Shown: positions 45,793 through 53,463 of the stretch, piece after piece | Position numbering within the stretch: position 1 is the first letter of the stretch | Layout: every line of letters begins with the position of its first letter | Assembly (NCBI GenBank): GCA_963769945.1 | Contig: CAVYOA010000018.1 | Location: 62,001 to 126,000, forward strand | DNA length: 64,000 nt | Direction of reading: 5' to 3' | Origin: WHSW01 sp963769945 | GTDB taxonomy: Bacteria > Actinomycetota > Thermoleophilia > Solirubrobacterales > 70-9 | Notes under the pieces: generated by a model | What the model was told of the DNA's origin: nothing | What the model saw: the letters and a program-made list of their open reading frames with translations, nothing else | The model's database searches: none | Made by a program: the position numbers and the translations under genes

Positions 45793-46358
45793 TGCTCGAA
45801 ACCGAACTCGCCCGCGCCGCGAGCGGACTGGGCGTGGTTGCCGTCGCCCGCCGCCGCTGGTTGCGGTGACGGTTGTGGGTCGGGATCGGGCTCTGGGGGC
45901 GCTGGGGGCGAGGCCGGATCCGAGGGCGGCGATGTCGGTGCGGAGACCGGCGTTGGCTGTGGCTCGAGGGCTGAGTCTGGCGTGCCGGCGGGAGCGCCAC
46001 CGCCGACGCTCAAAGGCGGCGCGAGATCGCGCCCCCGGCTTGCGGCGGAGCGGGGGTCGCGATTGCGGTTGTGATCGCGTTCGCCGCCGACACTCAACGC
46101 GCCGCGCTTCTCGGGCTTCGAGGTGGGCCGGTTTTCGCGGCCGTCGGAGGCGTCTGGGGGTGCAGCAGGTGAACTGACGTCGGCGGGCGCGAACGCTTGC
46201 GCGCCGACGGTGGCGCCGTCGAGCCCCACGTCGGCGGGCAGCGGCTTGGGGTCGGGCGGCGCGAGCAGGGTCGGCAGCGTGGCGATCGCGCCGAGCACAG
46301 CCGCGCCGATCGCCCCGGCGCGGGCAACGTTTCGCCAGCGGATCGTGGTCTTGAGCAT
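45789..46358 (-). CDS. Proline-rich membrane-anchored or secreted protein
   Basis: 189 residues from ATG 46358. A basic N-terminus and one hydrophobic segment (AGAIGAAVLGAIATLPTLL) precede a long disordered region: polar and charged in the middle (ENRPTSKPEKRG), then Pro/Asp/Ser-rich (PPSDPASPPAPPEPDPDPQP). It has no recognisable domain. It is coupled to the large secreted protein gene downstream, so the two probably work together at the cell surface. It is divergent from rpsF. Confidence 0.65.
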   Translation of the reverse strand: MLKTTIRWRNVARAGAIGAAVLGAIATLPTLLAPPDPKPLPADVGLDGATVGAQAFAPADVSSPAAPPDASDGRENRPTSKPEKRGALSVGGERDHNRNRDPRSAASRGRDLAPPLSVGGGAPAGTPDSALEPQPTPVSAPTSPPSDPASPPAPPEPDPDPQPSPQPAAAGDGNHAQSARGAGEFGFEQ

Positions 46359-46438
46359 CTGCAACCGACAATCCCGGACGCGCGTTGCGCGCCCCCGTTG
46401 GGGCCGGATCGCGCACGAGCAAACCGTTTGCGCATCGC

Positions 46439-46444
46439 TATAGT
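46439..46444 (+). promoter_or_regulatory. Possible -10 element of the rpsF-ssb-rpsR-rplI transcript
   Basis: TATAGT lies 12 nt before the rpsF ATG in otherwise GC-rich DNA. No good -35 hexamer is seen at 16-18 bp. The leader would be only about five nucleotides. Confidence 0.35.
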
Positions 46445-46455
46445 CGGCGCCCGCC

Positions 46456-47103
46456 ATGGCCGTGTCCGAATATGAACTGATCCTGATGCTCGATCCGGAG
46501 TCTCCCGACGAGCAACGCGACAAGATCGCCTCAGACGCCCGAACCAGGATCGAGACTGCAGGCAGCCTCAAGACCGAGAAGGTCTGGGGTCTGCGCAAGC
46601 TCGCCTACGAGATCGAGAAGCGAAACGAGGCCGACTACCGCTTTTTTCGCTTCGAGACCGAGAGCCCGCTGCTCGACGAGCTCAACCACAACCTGCGGAT
46701 CACCGACGGCGTCCTTCGCTTTCGCATCTTCAAGGTCGATCCCGAGTCGCCGGTGATCGAGCCCGGACCGCCGGTTTCGCTTGCGGGTGCGTCGTCAGGC
46801 CGCCCCGGCGGCCGGGGTGGACGTCGCGGCCGCGACGACTACGACGATCGTGGCGACGACAGCTATTCGGCGACCTCGGAGGCGGCTGCGACGAGCGAAG
46901 CGCCCGTCCCCGATGCGGATACCCCGGCTCCAGCGCAGGCCACAGCCACCGAGACTCCCGCGGGTGCGCCGGAGGCGGAGGCGTCCGAGCCTGAGGCGCC
47001 CGCGCCCGAGTCTGCCGCGCCCGCGTCCGAGCCTGAGGCGCCCGCGCCCGAGTCCGCGGACGCGCCCGAGTCTGCGGACGCGCCCGAGCCCACCTCCGAT
47101 TAG
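46456..47103 (+). CDS. rpsF: 30S ribosomal protein S6 with long acidic tail
   Basis: Residues 1-100 are S6 (YELILMLDPESPDEQRDKI, GLRKLAYEIEKRNEADYRFF, ITDGVLRFRIFK), which binds S18 and the central domain of 16S rRNA. Normal S6 ends at about 95-105 residues, but this one continues to 215: a Gly/Arg/Asp stretch (GGRGGRRGRDD), then about 85 residues of Pro/Ala/Glu repeats (EPEAPAPESA variants). Extensions of S6 are known in Actinobacteria, but this one is long and repetitive. It begins the conserved rpsF-ssb-rpsR-rplI-dnaB order. Confidence 0.95.
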   Translation: MAVSEYELILMLDPESPDEQRDKIASDARTRIETAGSLKTEKVWGLRKLAYEIEKRNEADYRFFRFETESPLLDELNHNLRITDGVLRFRIFKVDPESPVIEPGPPVSLAGASSGRPGGRGGRRGRDDYDDRGDDSYSATSEAAATSEAPVPDADTPAPAQATATETPAGAPEAEASEPEAPAPESAAPASEPEAPAPESADAPESADAPEPTSD

Positions 47104-47208
47104 TTCGCGCTGTTTGGGCTTTTCGCGCTTGCCGGGGGCGAGTTGCTGCCGCTCGTCCTCTTAGACTGGGTGCCGAAGAAAACGAATCCGAGAGAGGTAC
47201 TGATTTCA

Positions 47209-47679
47209 GTGGCAGCTACGAATGTGAACGTCGTCGTGATCACCGGCAATCTGACCCGCGATCCCGAGCTTCGCTCTACTAACAGCGGCATGGCCGTGTG
47301 CGAATTGGGTGTCGCCGTCAACGGACGCCGCAAGGACGAGAGCGGCAACTGGGTCGAGAAGCCGAACTTCTTCGACGTCACCGTCTTCGGCGCGCAGGGT
47401 GAGAACTGCGCCACCTACCTGAGCAAAGGGCGTCCCGTCGCGATCGAAGGCCGCCTCGACTGGCGCCAGTGGGACGCCAAGGACGGCTCGGGCAAGCGCT
47501 CGAAGGTAGGGATCATCGCCAACTCCGTCCAGTTTCTCGGTAGCCGCGACGGCGGCGGCGATCAGGGCGAGTCCGGCCGCTTTCAAGCCAGCAAGTCCGA
47601 CACCCCCGCCGACACCTCGGATTTCGACAGCCCCCAGCCGGCAGCGGTCGGAGCCTCCGACGACGACATCCCGTTCTAA
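47209..47679 (+). CDS. ssb: Single-stranded DNA-binding protein
   Basis: Coats single-stranded DNA in replication and repair. 156 residues: the OB fold runs from NVVVITGNLTRDPELR to about residue 108 (FFDVTVFGAQGENCATYLSKG, VAIEGRLDWRQW), then a disordered linker, ending with the canonical acidic tip DDDIPF that recruits partner proteins. The start is GTG 47209 with AGAGAGG at 47191-47197 upstream; the open frame runs back to 47143 but is less plausible. It sits between rpsF and rpsR, as in most Actinobacteria. Confidence 0.95.
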   Translation: MAATNVNVVVITGNLTRDPELRSTNSGMAVCELGVAVNGRRKDESGNWVEKPNFFDVTVFGAQGENCATYLSKGRPVAIEGRLDWRQWDAKDGSGKRSKVGIIANSVQFLGSRDGGGDQGESGRFQASKSDTPADTSDFDSPQPAAVGASDDDIPF

Positions 47680-47783
47680 AACCTGAGCATTTGGTTACTG
47701 GCTAGAATCAGCGCTTCGCGCCGCCGGCAGTGCGGCGCGTTCACGCGAGATGACGAGATCAGGAACATTCGAGGGAGTCGCTA

Positions 47784-48062
47784 GTGGCTCGCAAGCAGCG
47801 TGCACAGCCGACCCCTGCCGGTCCCGGCGCCCGCCGTCGCGGGCGTTTCGGCGATCGCTATCGCCCGCGCAAGTACACGCGGATCAATGTCGAGGACATC
47901 GACTACAAGGATCTGAACATGCTGCGCCGCTTCATCTCCGATCGCGGCAAGGTTCGCTCACGCCGCGTCACGGGTCTTTCTCGCCGCCACCAGCAGCAGC
48001 TGGGGCTGGCGGTGCGGCGCGCCCGTGAGCTGGCGCTGCTGCCGTACGTCGGCGAGAGATAG
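47784..48062 (+). CDS. rpsR: 30S ribosomal protein S18
   Basis: 92 residues from a GTG start. RPRKYTRINVEDIDYKDLNMLRRFISDRGKV and SRRVTGLSRRHQQQLGLAVRRAR are the S18 core that pairs with S6. It has no cysteines, so it is the zinc-free (C-minus) type. The genome may also carry a zinc-binding paralogue elsewhere, as mycobacteria do, but that cannot be seen here. Confidence 0.96.
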   Translation: MARKQRAQPTPAGPGARRRGRFGDRYRPRKYTRINVEDIDYKDLNMLRRFISDRGKVRSRRVTGLSRRHQQQLGLAVRRARELALLPYVGER

Positions 48063-48074
48063 GACCGCTCGGCG

Positions 48075-48527
48075 ATGGCGCAGGCGATCCTGCTCAAGGA
48101 CGTAACCGACCTCGGTACTGCCGGCGACGCCGTCGACGTTTCCTCGGGCTACCTACGCAACTACCTCGTTCCCCGCAAGCTTGCCCAGCCCGCGACCCAA
48201 GCGTCTCTCGACGAGGCCCAGCGGCGCCGCGAGTCGGCCGAGAAGTCGGCGCGCGAAGCCGAAGCGCGCGCGGGCGAGACGGCAGCGCTGCTATCGAAGA
48301 CCGTGCTGACGATCCAGCACCGTGCCGGCGAGGACGGCAAGCTCTACGGCTCGGTCACCAACGCCGAGATCGCCGACGCGATCGCCGAGGCGCGCGGCCT
48401 CAAGATCGACCGCAAGAAGATCCGCCTCGACGACCCGATTCGAGAGATCGGCACCTACATGGTCGAAGTCGAGCTGGCCGGCGGCACGGTCGCCAAGGTC
48501 AAGACGATCGTCGCCGAAGCCAAGTAG
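48075..48527 (+). CDS. rplI: 50S ribosomal protein L9
   Basis: 150 residues. The N-terminal rRNA-binding domain has ILLKDVTDLGTAGDAVDVSSGYLRNYLVP, followed by the long central helix rich in Arg/Glu/Ala, and the C-terminal domain GKLYGSVTNAEIADAI. It begins 12 bp after rpsR. The 130 bp before dnaB hold no gene that I can see. Confidence 0.96.
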   Translation: MAQAILLKDVTDLGTAGDAVDVSSGYLRNYLVPRKLAQPATQASLDEAQRRRESAEKSAREAEARAGETAALLSKTVLTIQHRAGEDGKLYGSVTNAEIADAIAEARGLKIDRKKIRLDDPIREIGTYMVEVELAGGTVAKVKTIVAEAK

Positions 48528-48658
48528 CGCACGGCTCAGAGTTCCCGAGCCCGCAAATCGCGCATTCGCCTCTGACGCGAGCCCGGCGTTGTGGTTCGCT
48601 GGAGGCGAGCCGGCCCGGGGCGATTTCGCCGCCGCCGCAGGCTCTAAACCAAGAGCCC

Positions 48659-50104
48659 ATGGCAACCGCCGAAGCACACGTCCCGCCGCAGAACCTCGAG
48701 GCCGAGGAGTCGGTGCTGGGCGCATTGATGGTCTCCGAGGCCGCGATGAACCCCGTCATCCTCGACGTGCGCCTCGTCGACGAGGACTTTTACCGCGATC
48801 GCCATCGCCTTATTTTCCGTGCGATCAAGCGCCTCTATGAGCGCAGCGAGCCGGTCGACGCGCTTACCGTCTCCGAGCTGCTCAAACAGCAGGGGGAACT
48901 CGATCAGGCCGGTGGGCGCGATGGCGTCTCGCACCTGGCCTCGACCGTGCCGGTGCCCGGCAACGCCAAGCACTACGGGCGCATCGTCAAGCAGAACGCG
49001 CTGCTTCGCCGCCTGCTCGAGGCCTCGCAGAAGATCCAGCAGTCGGTCTACGGCGCCGAGGGCGAGCCCCAAGATCTGGCCGAGTCGGCCGAGCGCCTGC
49101 TGTTCAACGTCGCCCATGAGGAGCAGGCAGAGGACTTCCACGTGCTCAAGGACATCCTTTCGCGCGAGGTCGACCGCCTCGAAGAGCTCGCCACCGGCAA
49201 GGCCGAGGTCACCGGTACGGCCTCGGGCTTCACCGACCTCGACAGGATCACGGGCGGGTTCCAGCCGGGCAACCTGATCATCCTCGCGGCGCGACCGGGC
49301 ATGGGCAAGTCGGGCCTCGTCGCCAACATCGCTGAGCACGTCTCGATCAAGGAGCGCCGGCCGGTTGCCTTCTTCTCGCTTGAGATGTCGGACTCCGAGC
49401 TCGCCCAGCGGCTGATCGCCAAGCGCTCAAAGATCCCCTCAGACCGCTTGCGCAAAGGCAAGGTCAACGAAAAAGACTGGAAGCGCCTGCTCGGCGTCTG
49501 CAACGAGATCGAGACCGCGCCGCTGTGGATCGATGAGTCTTCCGACCTCAGCATGCTCGACCTGCGGGCCAAGGCGCGGCGCCTGCACGCCCACGAGATC
49601 AGTGCCGGCAACGGTGGCCTTGCCCTGATCGTGCTCGATTACATCCAGCTGATGCGCGCCGAGGACATGCGCGCCAACCGCGTCGAGCAGGTCGGTCAGA
49701 TGAGCCGCGGCTTGAAGATCCTCGCCCGCGAGCTCAAGGTGCCGGTGATCGCCCTATCCCAGCTCTCGCGCGCGCCCGAGCAGCGAGCCGGTCGCGACAA
49801 GCGCCCGATCCTCTCCGACCTGCGCGAGTCGGGCAACCTCGAACAAGACGCCGACCTGGTCGCTTTCATCTACCGCGAGGACTACTACCGAGATCGTGAC
49901 GACGAGGTTCCAGCCGAAGAGCGCGAGAAGTACAAGGGGATTGCCGAGCTGATTGTGCGCAAGAACAGAAATGGCCCGATCGACACCGTCGAGCTCGCCT
50001 TCCACGAAAAGTTCGCCTCGTTCGCCAGCGTCTCCTACGCCGACCGCAGCGCCTCACGCGGCGGCGAGAGCTTCGAGCCGCTGGTCGAGGCCGCCGACAG
50101 TTGA
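48659..50104 (+). CDS. dnaB: Replicative DNA helicase DnaB
   Basis: Hexameric 5'-3' helicase of the replication fork. 481 residues: an N-terminal helical domain (NLEAEESVLGALM, AGGRDGVSHLAS) and a RecA-like domain with Walker A ARPGMGKSG (211-219), FFSLEMSDSELAQRL, Walker B ALIVLDYIQLM and LSQLSRAPEQRAG/KRPILSDLRESG (arginine finger and motif 4). No intein is present. The stop overlaps the TTG start of the downstream ATPase gene. Confidence 0.96.
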   Translation: MATAEAHVPPQNLEAEESVLGALMVSEAAMNPVILDVRLVDEDFYRDRHRLIFRAIKRLYERSEPVDALTVSELLKQQGELDQAGGRDGVSHLASTVPVPGNAKHYGRIVKQNALLRRLLEASQKIQQSVYGAEGEPQDLAESAERLLFNVAHEEQAEDFHVLKDILSREVDRLEELATGKAEVTGTASGFTDLDRITGGFQPGNLIILAARPGMGKSGLVANIAEHVSIKERRPVAFFSLEMSDSELAQRLIAKRSKIPSDRLRKGKVNEKDWKRLLGVCNEIETAPLWIDESSDLSMLDLRAKARRLHAHEISAGNGGLALIVLDYIQLMRAEDMRANRVEQVGQMSRGLKILARELKVPVIALSQLSRAPEQRAGRDKRPILSDLRESGNLEQDADLVAFIYREDYYRDRDDEVPAEEREKYKGIAELIVRKNRNGPIDTVELAFHEKFASFASVSYADRSASRGGESFEPLVEAADS

Positions 50105-50820
50105 GCGCCAGCGTCGAGATCCTGCCGCGGGCCTGTCCGCTCGCGGTCTGCGATGGCAGCGGCTGGGTCTTTCACGAGGACGATTCGGCGACGCCATGCG
50201 AATGCCGCGAACGTCGCATACAGCAGGCCCGGATGAGCGGCGTGCGTTCAGTATTGCCGGCCAAGTATCAAGGAGTCGGCTTCGAGCGGCCGCCGATCGC
50301 CGACATGGCCCGTCATCCGCAGACGCGCGCGACGATCGACGCAGTACGTACCTACATCGACGCGATCGACGACCACATCACCGCTGGGCGCGGGCTCTGG
50401 ATCGAGGGCTCAGTCGGTACCGGCAAAACGACGCTTGCGATGCTGGTCTCGAAATCGGCGATCGAAGCCGGGCGCTCGGTCGCGATCTACTCGCTGCCGC
50501 GCCTGCTCGCGCGCATCCGCCGCACCTATGACGCGGCGGCGGGCGAGCTCTCCTACCTGTCCTTCTTCGAGCGGCTGACCTCGGTCGACCTGCTTCACCT
50601 CGACGACCTCGGCGCCGAGAAGCGAAGCGACTGGGTGCTCGAGCAGCTCTACTCGATCGTCGACGAGCGCTACGCCACCGGTCGCGCGATGCTCGTCACC
50701 ACCAACCTCAAGCTCGACGAGCTCGAAGAGCAGATCGGCGAGCGCACCGTCTCACGGCTGGTCGAGACCTGCGAGGTGCTACCGCTCTACGGAGAGGATC
50801 AGCGCTACCGCGTCGCCTGA
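50101..50820 (+). CDS. DnaC/DnaI-like helicase loader ATPase
   Basis: 239 residues from a TTG start overlapping the dnaB stop. The N-terminus has cysteines in C-P-L-A-V-C and CECRER, a likely zinc-binding site as in DnaI. The AAA+ domain has Walker A EGSVGTGKTT, Walker B LLHLDDLGAE, sensor-like TTNL and a final arginine motif. It probably loads DnaB at origins or restarts forks. The direct coupling to dnaB supports this. The end overlaps the convergent nucleotidyltransferase gene by 16 bp. Confidence 0.88.
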   Translation: MSASVEILPRACPLAVCDGSGWVFHEDDSATPCECRERRIQQARMSGVRSVLPAKYQGVGFERPPIADMARHPQTRATIDAVRTYIDAIDDHITAGRGLWIEGSVGTGKTTLAMLVSKSAIEAGRSVAIYSLPRLLARIRRTYDAAAGELSYLSFFERLTSVDLLHLDDLGAEKRSDWVLEQLYSIVDERYATGRAMLVTTNLKLDELEEQIGERTVSRLVETCEVLPLYGEDQRYRVA

Positions 50821-51380
50821 GGGCCGGCGCGGCGGGCGGCTTCCTCGAGGCGCGCGAGCCTTTCGTCGTCGGGTCCAAGCATCTCGACTAGTGATTCGCG
50901 GACGGCGTCGAGATCCAGCGTTTGTGCGGCGAGCATCGCCTCGATGTCGGCCCAATCGCGCGTGCGGTCGAACATCGCTTTGAAGATCGCGAGCTCGATC
51001 GGACCGAGTACTGGGATCTGCGTGCCGGCGAAGGCAACCAAGCGAGCATTGCGCGCGGCCGCGGCGTGGACTTCGACGTAGTCGAAGAACAGATCAACCG
51101 GGGTGCTCTCCCACCAAAGCCTGATCTGACCCTCACGCGCGATCGTCGCGGCCGTCGTCTCGGCCTGCTCAATCTCTCGGGGGAGCGCGGCGAGCGCCGG
51201 CTCGCATTCCTGCGCCGGAAGAAAGACATTGATGTCGATGTCGCTCGTTCCGCGGGGATCGCGGGTCCAGTAGGCGAGCGCGATAGCGCCTCCGAATGCG
51301 TGCGGAATGTGGGCGCTCGCCAGAGCACGATGCAGGGCCACGAGCCGGCCTGGTAGCTGCGGCGCGCCGGGCTTGGTCAT
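50805..51380 (-). CDS. Nucleotidyltransferase-fold protein, candidate toxin of an XRE-linked toxin-antitoxin pair
   Basis: 191 residues. The N-terminal FGGAIALAYWTRDPRGTSDIDI has the GG and D-x-D (Asp47, Asp49) of the DNA polymerase-beta nucleotidyltransferase superfamily, as in AbiEii/MenA-type toxins that modify tRNA 3' ends or proteins. A third acidic position is in PVDLFFDY. The C-terminal helical part (IELAIFKAMFDRTRDWADIEAML) is typical of this group. The ATG overlaps the stop of the XRE gene (ATGA), as in two-gene toxin-antitoxin operons. Whether it is toxic cannot be read from sequence. Confidence 0.8.
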   Translation of the reverse strand: MTKPGAPQLPGRLVALHRALASAHIPHAFGGAIALAYWTRDPRGTSDIDINVFLPAQECEPALAALPREIEQAETTAATIAREGQIRLWWESTPVDLFFDYVEVHAAAARNARLVAFAGTQIPVLGPIELAIFKAMFDRTRDWADIEAMLAAQTLDLDAVRESLVEMLGPDDERLARLEEAARRAGPQATR

Positions 51381-51700
51381 GCCGGCAGCCGCGGGTAGCG
51401 CAGCTCGAGCGAGTGCTCAGTCGGCAATGCCGCGGCCAGCGCCAGCACCTCGAGCAGCTCGACCGCCGTCTGGGCATGGTCGCGTGGCGACGGCTCGCGC
51501 ACCTTCCGCGGCTCGGTTCGAACGGCAAGGCGCGAGCCGGCGCCATCGAGCAAGCGCGCCAGGGTATCGATCGACGGCCGCTTGCGTCCCCGCTCGTACG
51601 CGGACAGCGTGGCCTGGGAGGTACCTGCACGCTTCGCCAGCTCGGCCTGGGTGAGGCCGGCACGCCGCCGGGCGGCGCGAAGATTCGCTGCAACATCCAC
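51377..51700 (-). CDS. XRE-family HTH protein, candidate antitoxin/autorepressor
   Basis: 107 residues from GTG 51700. Residues 5-58 are a Cro/C1-type helix-turn-helix (LRAARRRAGLTQAELAKRAG, TSQATLSAYERGRKRPS, LARLLDGAG). The C-terminal half is probably the toxin-binding part. A perfect 22-bp palindrome begins 6 bp upstream of its start and should be its operator. The TATACT on the minus strand (51707-51712) would put transcription start at about the GTG, so its mRNA may be leaderless. Confidence 0.82.
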   Translation of the reverse strand: MDVAANLRAARRRAGLTQAELAKRAGTSQATLSAYERGRKRPSIDTLARLLDGAGSRLAVRTEPRKVREPSPRDHAQTAVELLEVLALAAALPTEHSLELRYPRLPA

Positions 51701-51706
51701 ATGACT

Positions 51707-51728
51707 AGTATATCCAGCTGGATATACT
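51707..51728. promoter_or_regulatory. Perfect 22-bp palindromic operator with -10 elements on both strands
   Basis: AGTATATCCAG directly abuts its reverse complement CTGGATATACT. Each arm contains TATACT on its outward strand, so it may be both operator and overlapping divergent promoter for the XRE gene (minus) and purA (plus, start 51775). It is an AT-rich island in GC-rich DNA. The XRE protein is the obvious ligand. Confidence 0.75.
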
Positions 51729-51774
51729 GATCCTCGCCACCCTCGAAGGTTCGAATCCCCATAATCCCTGCGAG

Positions 51775-53076
51775 ATGCCGGGCGTAGTGATCATCGGGAC
51801 CCAATGGGGAGACGAGGGCAAGGGCAAGATCGTCGACATGCTTGCCGAGGACGCAGCGATGGTCGTGCGCTTTCAGGGCGGCAACAACGCCGGGCACACG
51901 ATCGTGCGCGACGGCGAGACGTTTAAGTTCCACCTGATCCCGTCCGGGATCCTGCACCGCAACAAGACGTGTGTGATCGGCAACGGCGTCGTCGTCGACC
52001 CCGAGGTCCTGATCGGAGAGCTCGACGGCTTGCGCCGCCGCCGGATCGACGTCAGCGCGCTCAAGGTCTCGGCCAACGCCCACCTGATCATGCCGTACCA
52101 CGTCATGCTCGACACCGCGGGCGAGGCGAAGCTCGGCAAGCTCGAGATCGGCACGACCAAGCGCGGCATCGGCCCCTGTTACGCCGACAAGGCGGCACGC
52201 CTCGGCATTCGCGTCCAGGACCTGCTCGACGCAAAGATTCTGCGCAAGAAGATCGCCGCGGCGCTGGAGCCAAAGCAGCATGCGCTGCGGCCGTTCGCGC
52301 GCGATCCAAAGCTCGACCTGCACACGATGACCGAGGAGTACCTGCGCCACGGCCATCGCCTCGAGCCGCACATCGCAGACACCTCGCGGCTGTGCTGGGA
52401 TGCGCTCGACAGCGGGCAGACCGTGCTCTTCGAGGGCGCCCAGGCAGCCCTACTTGACCTCGATCACGGCACCTATCCCTTCGTCACCTCGTCGAACCCG
52501 GTCGCCGGCGCGGCCTGTGTCGGCGCCGGGGTTGGCCCGACCGACATCGACGAGGTCTGGGGCGTGTGCAAGGCGTACACGACTCGTGTCGGCGCGGGCC
52601 CGTTTCCGACCGAGCTCGACGACGAGATCGCTGATCTCATGCGCGAAAAGGGGCATGAGTTCGGCACAACCACGGGGCGGCCGCGGCGCTGCGGCTGGCT
52701 CGACATCGTCGCCCTGCGCTACGCGACTCGGCTCAACCGGCTCTCGGCGCTGGCGATCACCAAGCTCGACGTGCTCTCCGGGCTCGAGACGCTGCGCCTC
52801 GCGACGCGCTATCGCGGCAGCGAGGGCGCCGTCTTCGATCACTTCCCCTACCACCAGTCGATCCTCCATTCGGCGACGCCCGAGTACGAGGACATGCCGG
52901 GCTGGGATGACGACATCACGGAGGCCCGCAGCGTCGCCGACCTGCCTCGCGAGGCGCGCAACTACCTCGCGGCGATCGCCGACCACATTGGCGTTCCGAT
53001 CAGTGTCGTCGGGGTCGGCCCGGGGCGCGAGCAGGTGATCCGCATGGGCGACGCTAAGTTGGAAGCCGCCGCCTGA
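51775..53076 (+). CDS. purA: Adenylosuccinate synthase
   Basis: Condenses IMP and aspartate with GTP to give adenylosuccinate, the first step to AMP. 433 residues with the N-terminal GTQWGDEGKGKIVD (P-loop and catalytic Asp), RFQGGNNAGHTI, GTTKRGIGPCYADKAAR, LFEGAQAALLDLDHGTYPFVTSSN and TTTGRPRRCGWLD. Everything expected is present. Its promoter may overlap the palindrome at 51707, which would tie its expression to the XRE protein. Confidence 0.96.
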   Translation: MPGVVIIGTQWGDEGKGKIVDMLAEDAAMVVRFQGGNNAGHTIVRDGETFKFHLIPSGILHRNKTCVIGNGVVVDPEVLIGELDGLRRRRIDVSALKVSANAHLIMPYHVMLDTAGEAKLGKLEIGTTKRGIGPCYADKAARLGIRVQDLLDAKILRKKIAAALEPKQHALRPFARDPKLDLHTMTEEYLRHGHRLEPHIADTSRLCWDALDSGQTVLFEGAQAALLDLDHGTYPFVTSSNPVAGAACVGAGVGPTDIDEVWGVCKAYTTRVGAGPFPTELDDEIADLMREKGHEFGTTTGRPRRCGWLDIVALRYATRLNRLSALAITKLDVLSGLETLRLATRYRGSEGAVFDHFPYHQSILHSATPEYEDMPGWDDDITEARSVADLPREARNYLAAIADHIGVPISVVGVGPGREQVIRMGDAKLEAAA

Positions 53077-53116
53077 TCGCTTGATCGTGAGCACGAACTC
53101 GCGATAAATTGCGCGT

Positions 53117-53440
53117 GTGCCTTGCCGCCTGATCTTCAGGTGCGAGTTCTGTCGCACCGAGCCCGACCAGATCACGCAGATCAGCATCGAGCGCCAGTTG
53201 CTGCATTACCGCTTCGGCCAGTACGTCGACTGTGGCCCCGGCGGCTGGCTGATCTGGCACGGCCGTGGCATCTACGGGCCCAACCGCTACGCCTGCGGCG
53301 AGCATCGCGCGCAGTTGCGCGCCGCCGTGATCAAGGCCCACGACGGGCCGCACGCTCGCTCCAAGAAAGTCTTTCCCAGCCTGCCACCCGACGACCTCGC
53401 CTTCGCCCGGCGCCGGGCCCGCTACCGAGGATGGCAATGA
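53117..53440 (+). CDS. Small cysteine-containing conserved hypothetical protein
   Basis: 107 residues from GTG 53117. FRCEFCRTEPD near the N-terminus gives one Cys pair, and YACGEHR further on supplies Cys/His that could complete a zinc site. It also has WLIWHGRGIYGP. I do not recognise a named family. The gap before it contains GATAAATT (53102-53109), a plausible -10. It lies between purA and mmuM. Confidence 0.6.
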   Translation: MPCRLIFRCEFCRTEPDQITQISIERQLLHYRFGQYVDCGPGGWLIWHGRGIYGPNRYACGEHRAQLRAAVIKAHDGPHARSKKVFPSLPPDDLAFARRRARYRGWQ

Positions 53441-53463
53441 GAACCACGGATCGGAGATAACCC

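Noticed and set aside
45793..46422. Upstream extension of the 44230 secreted-protein frame
   Set aside because: The extension is Arg-rich and shadows the proline-rich gene; the signal peptide at 45792 marks the true start.
51748..51760. GGTTCGAATCCCC resembling a tRNA T-arm before purA
   Set aside because: No pairing five-base T stem, acceptor or anticodon arm can be built around it.
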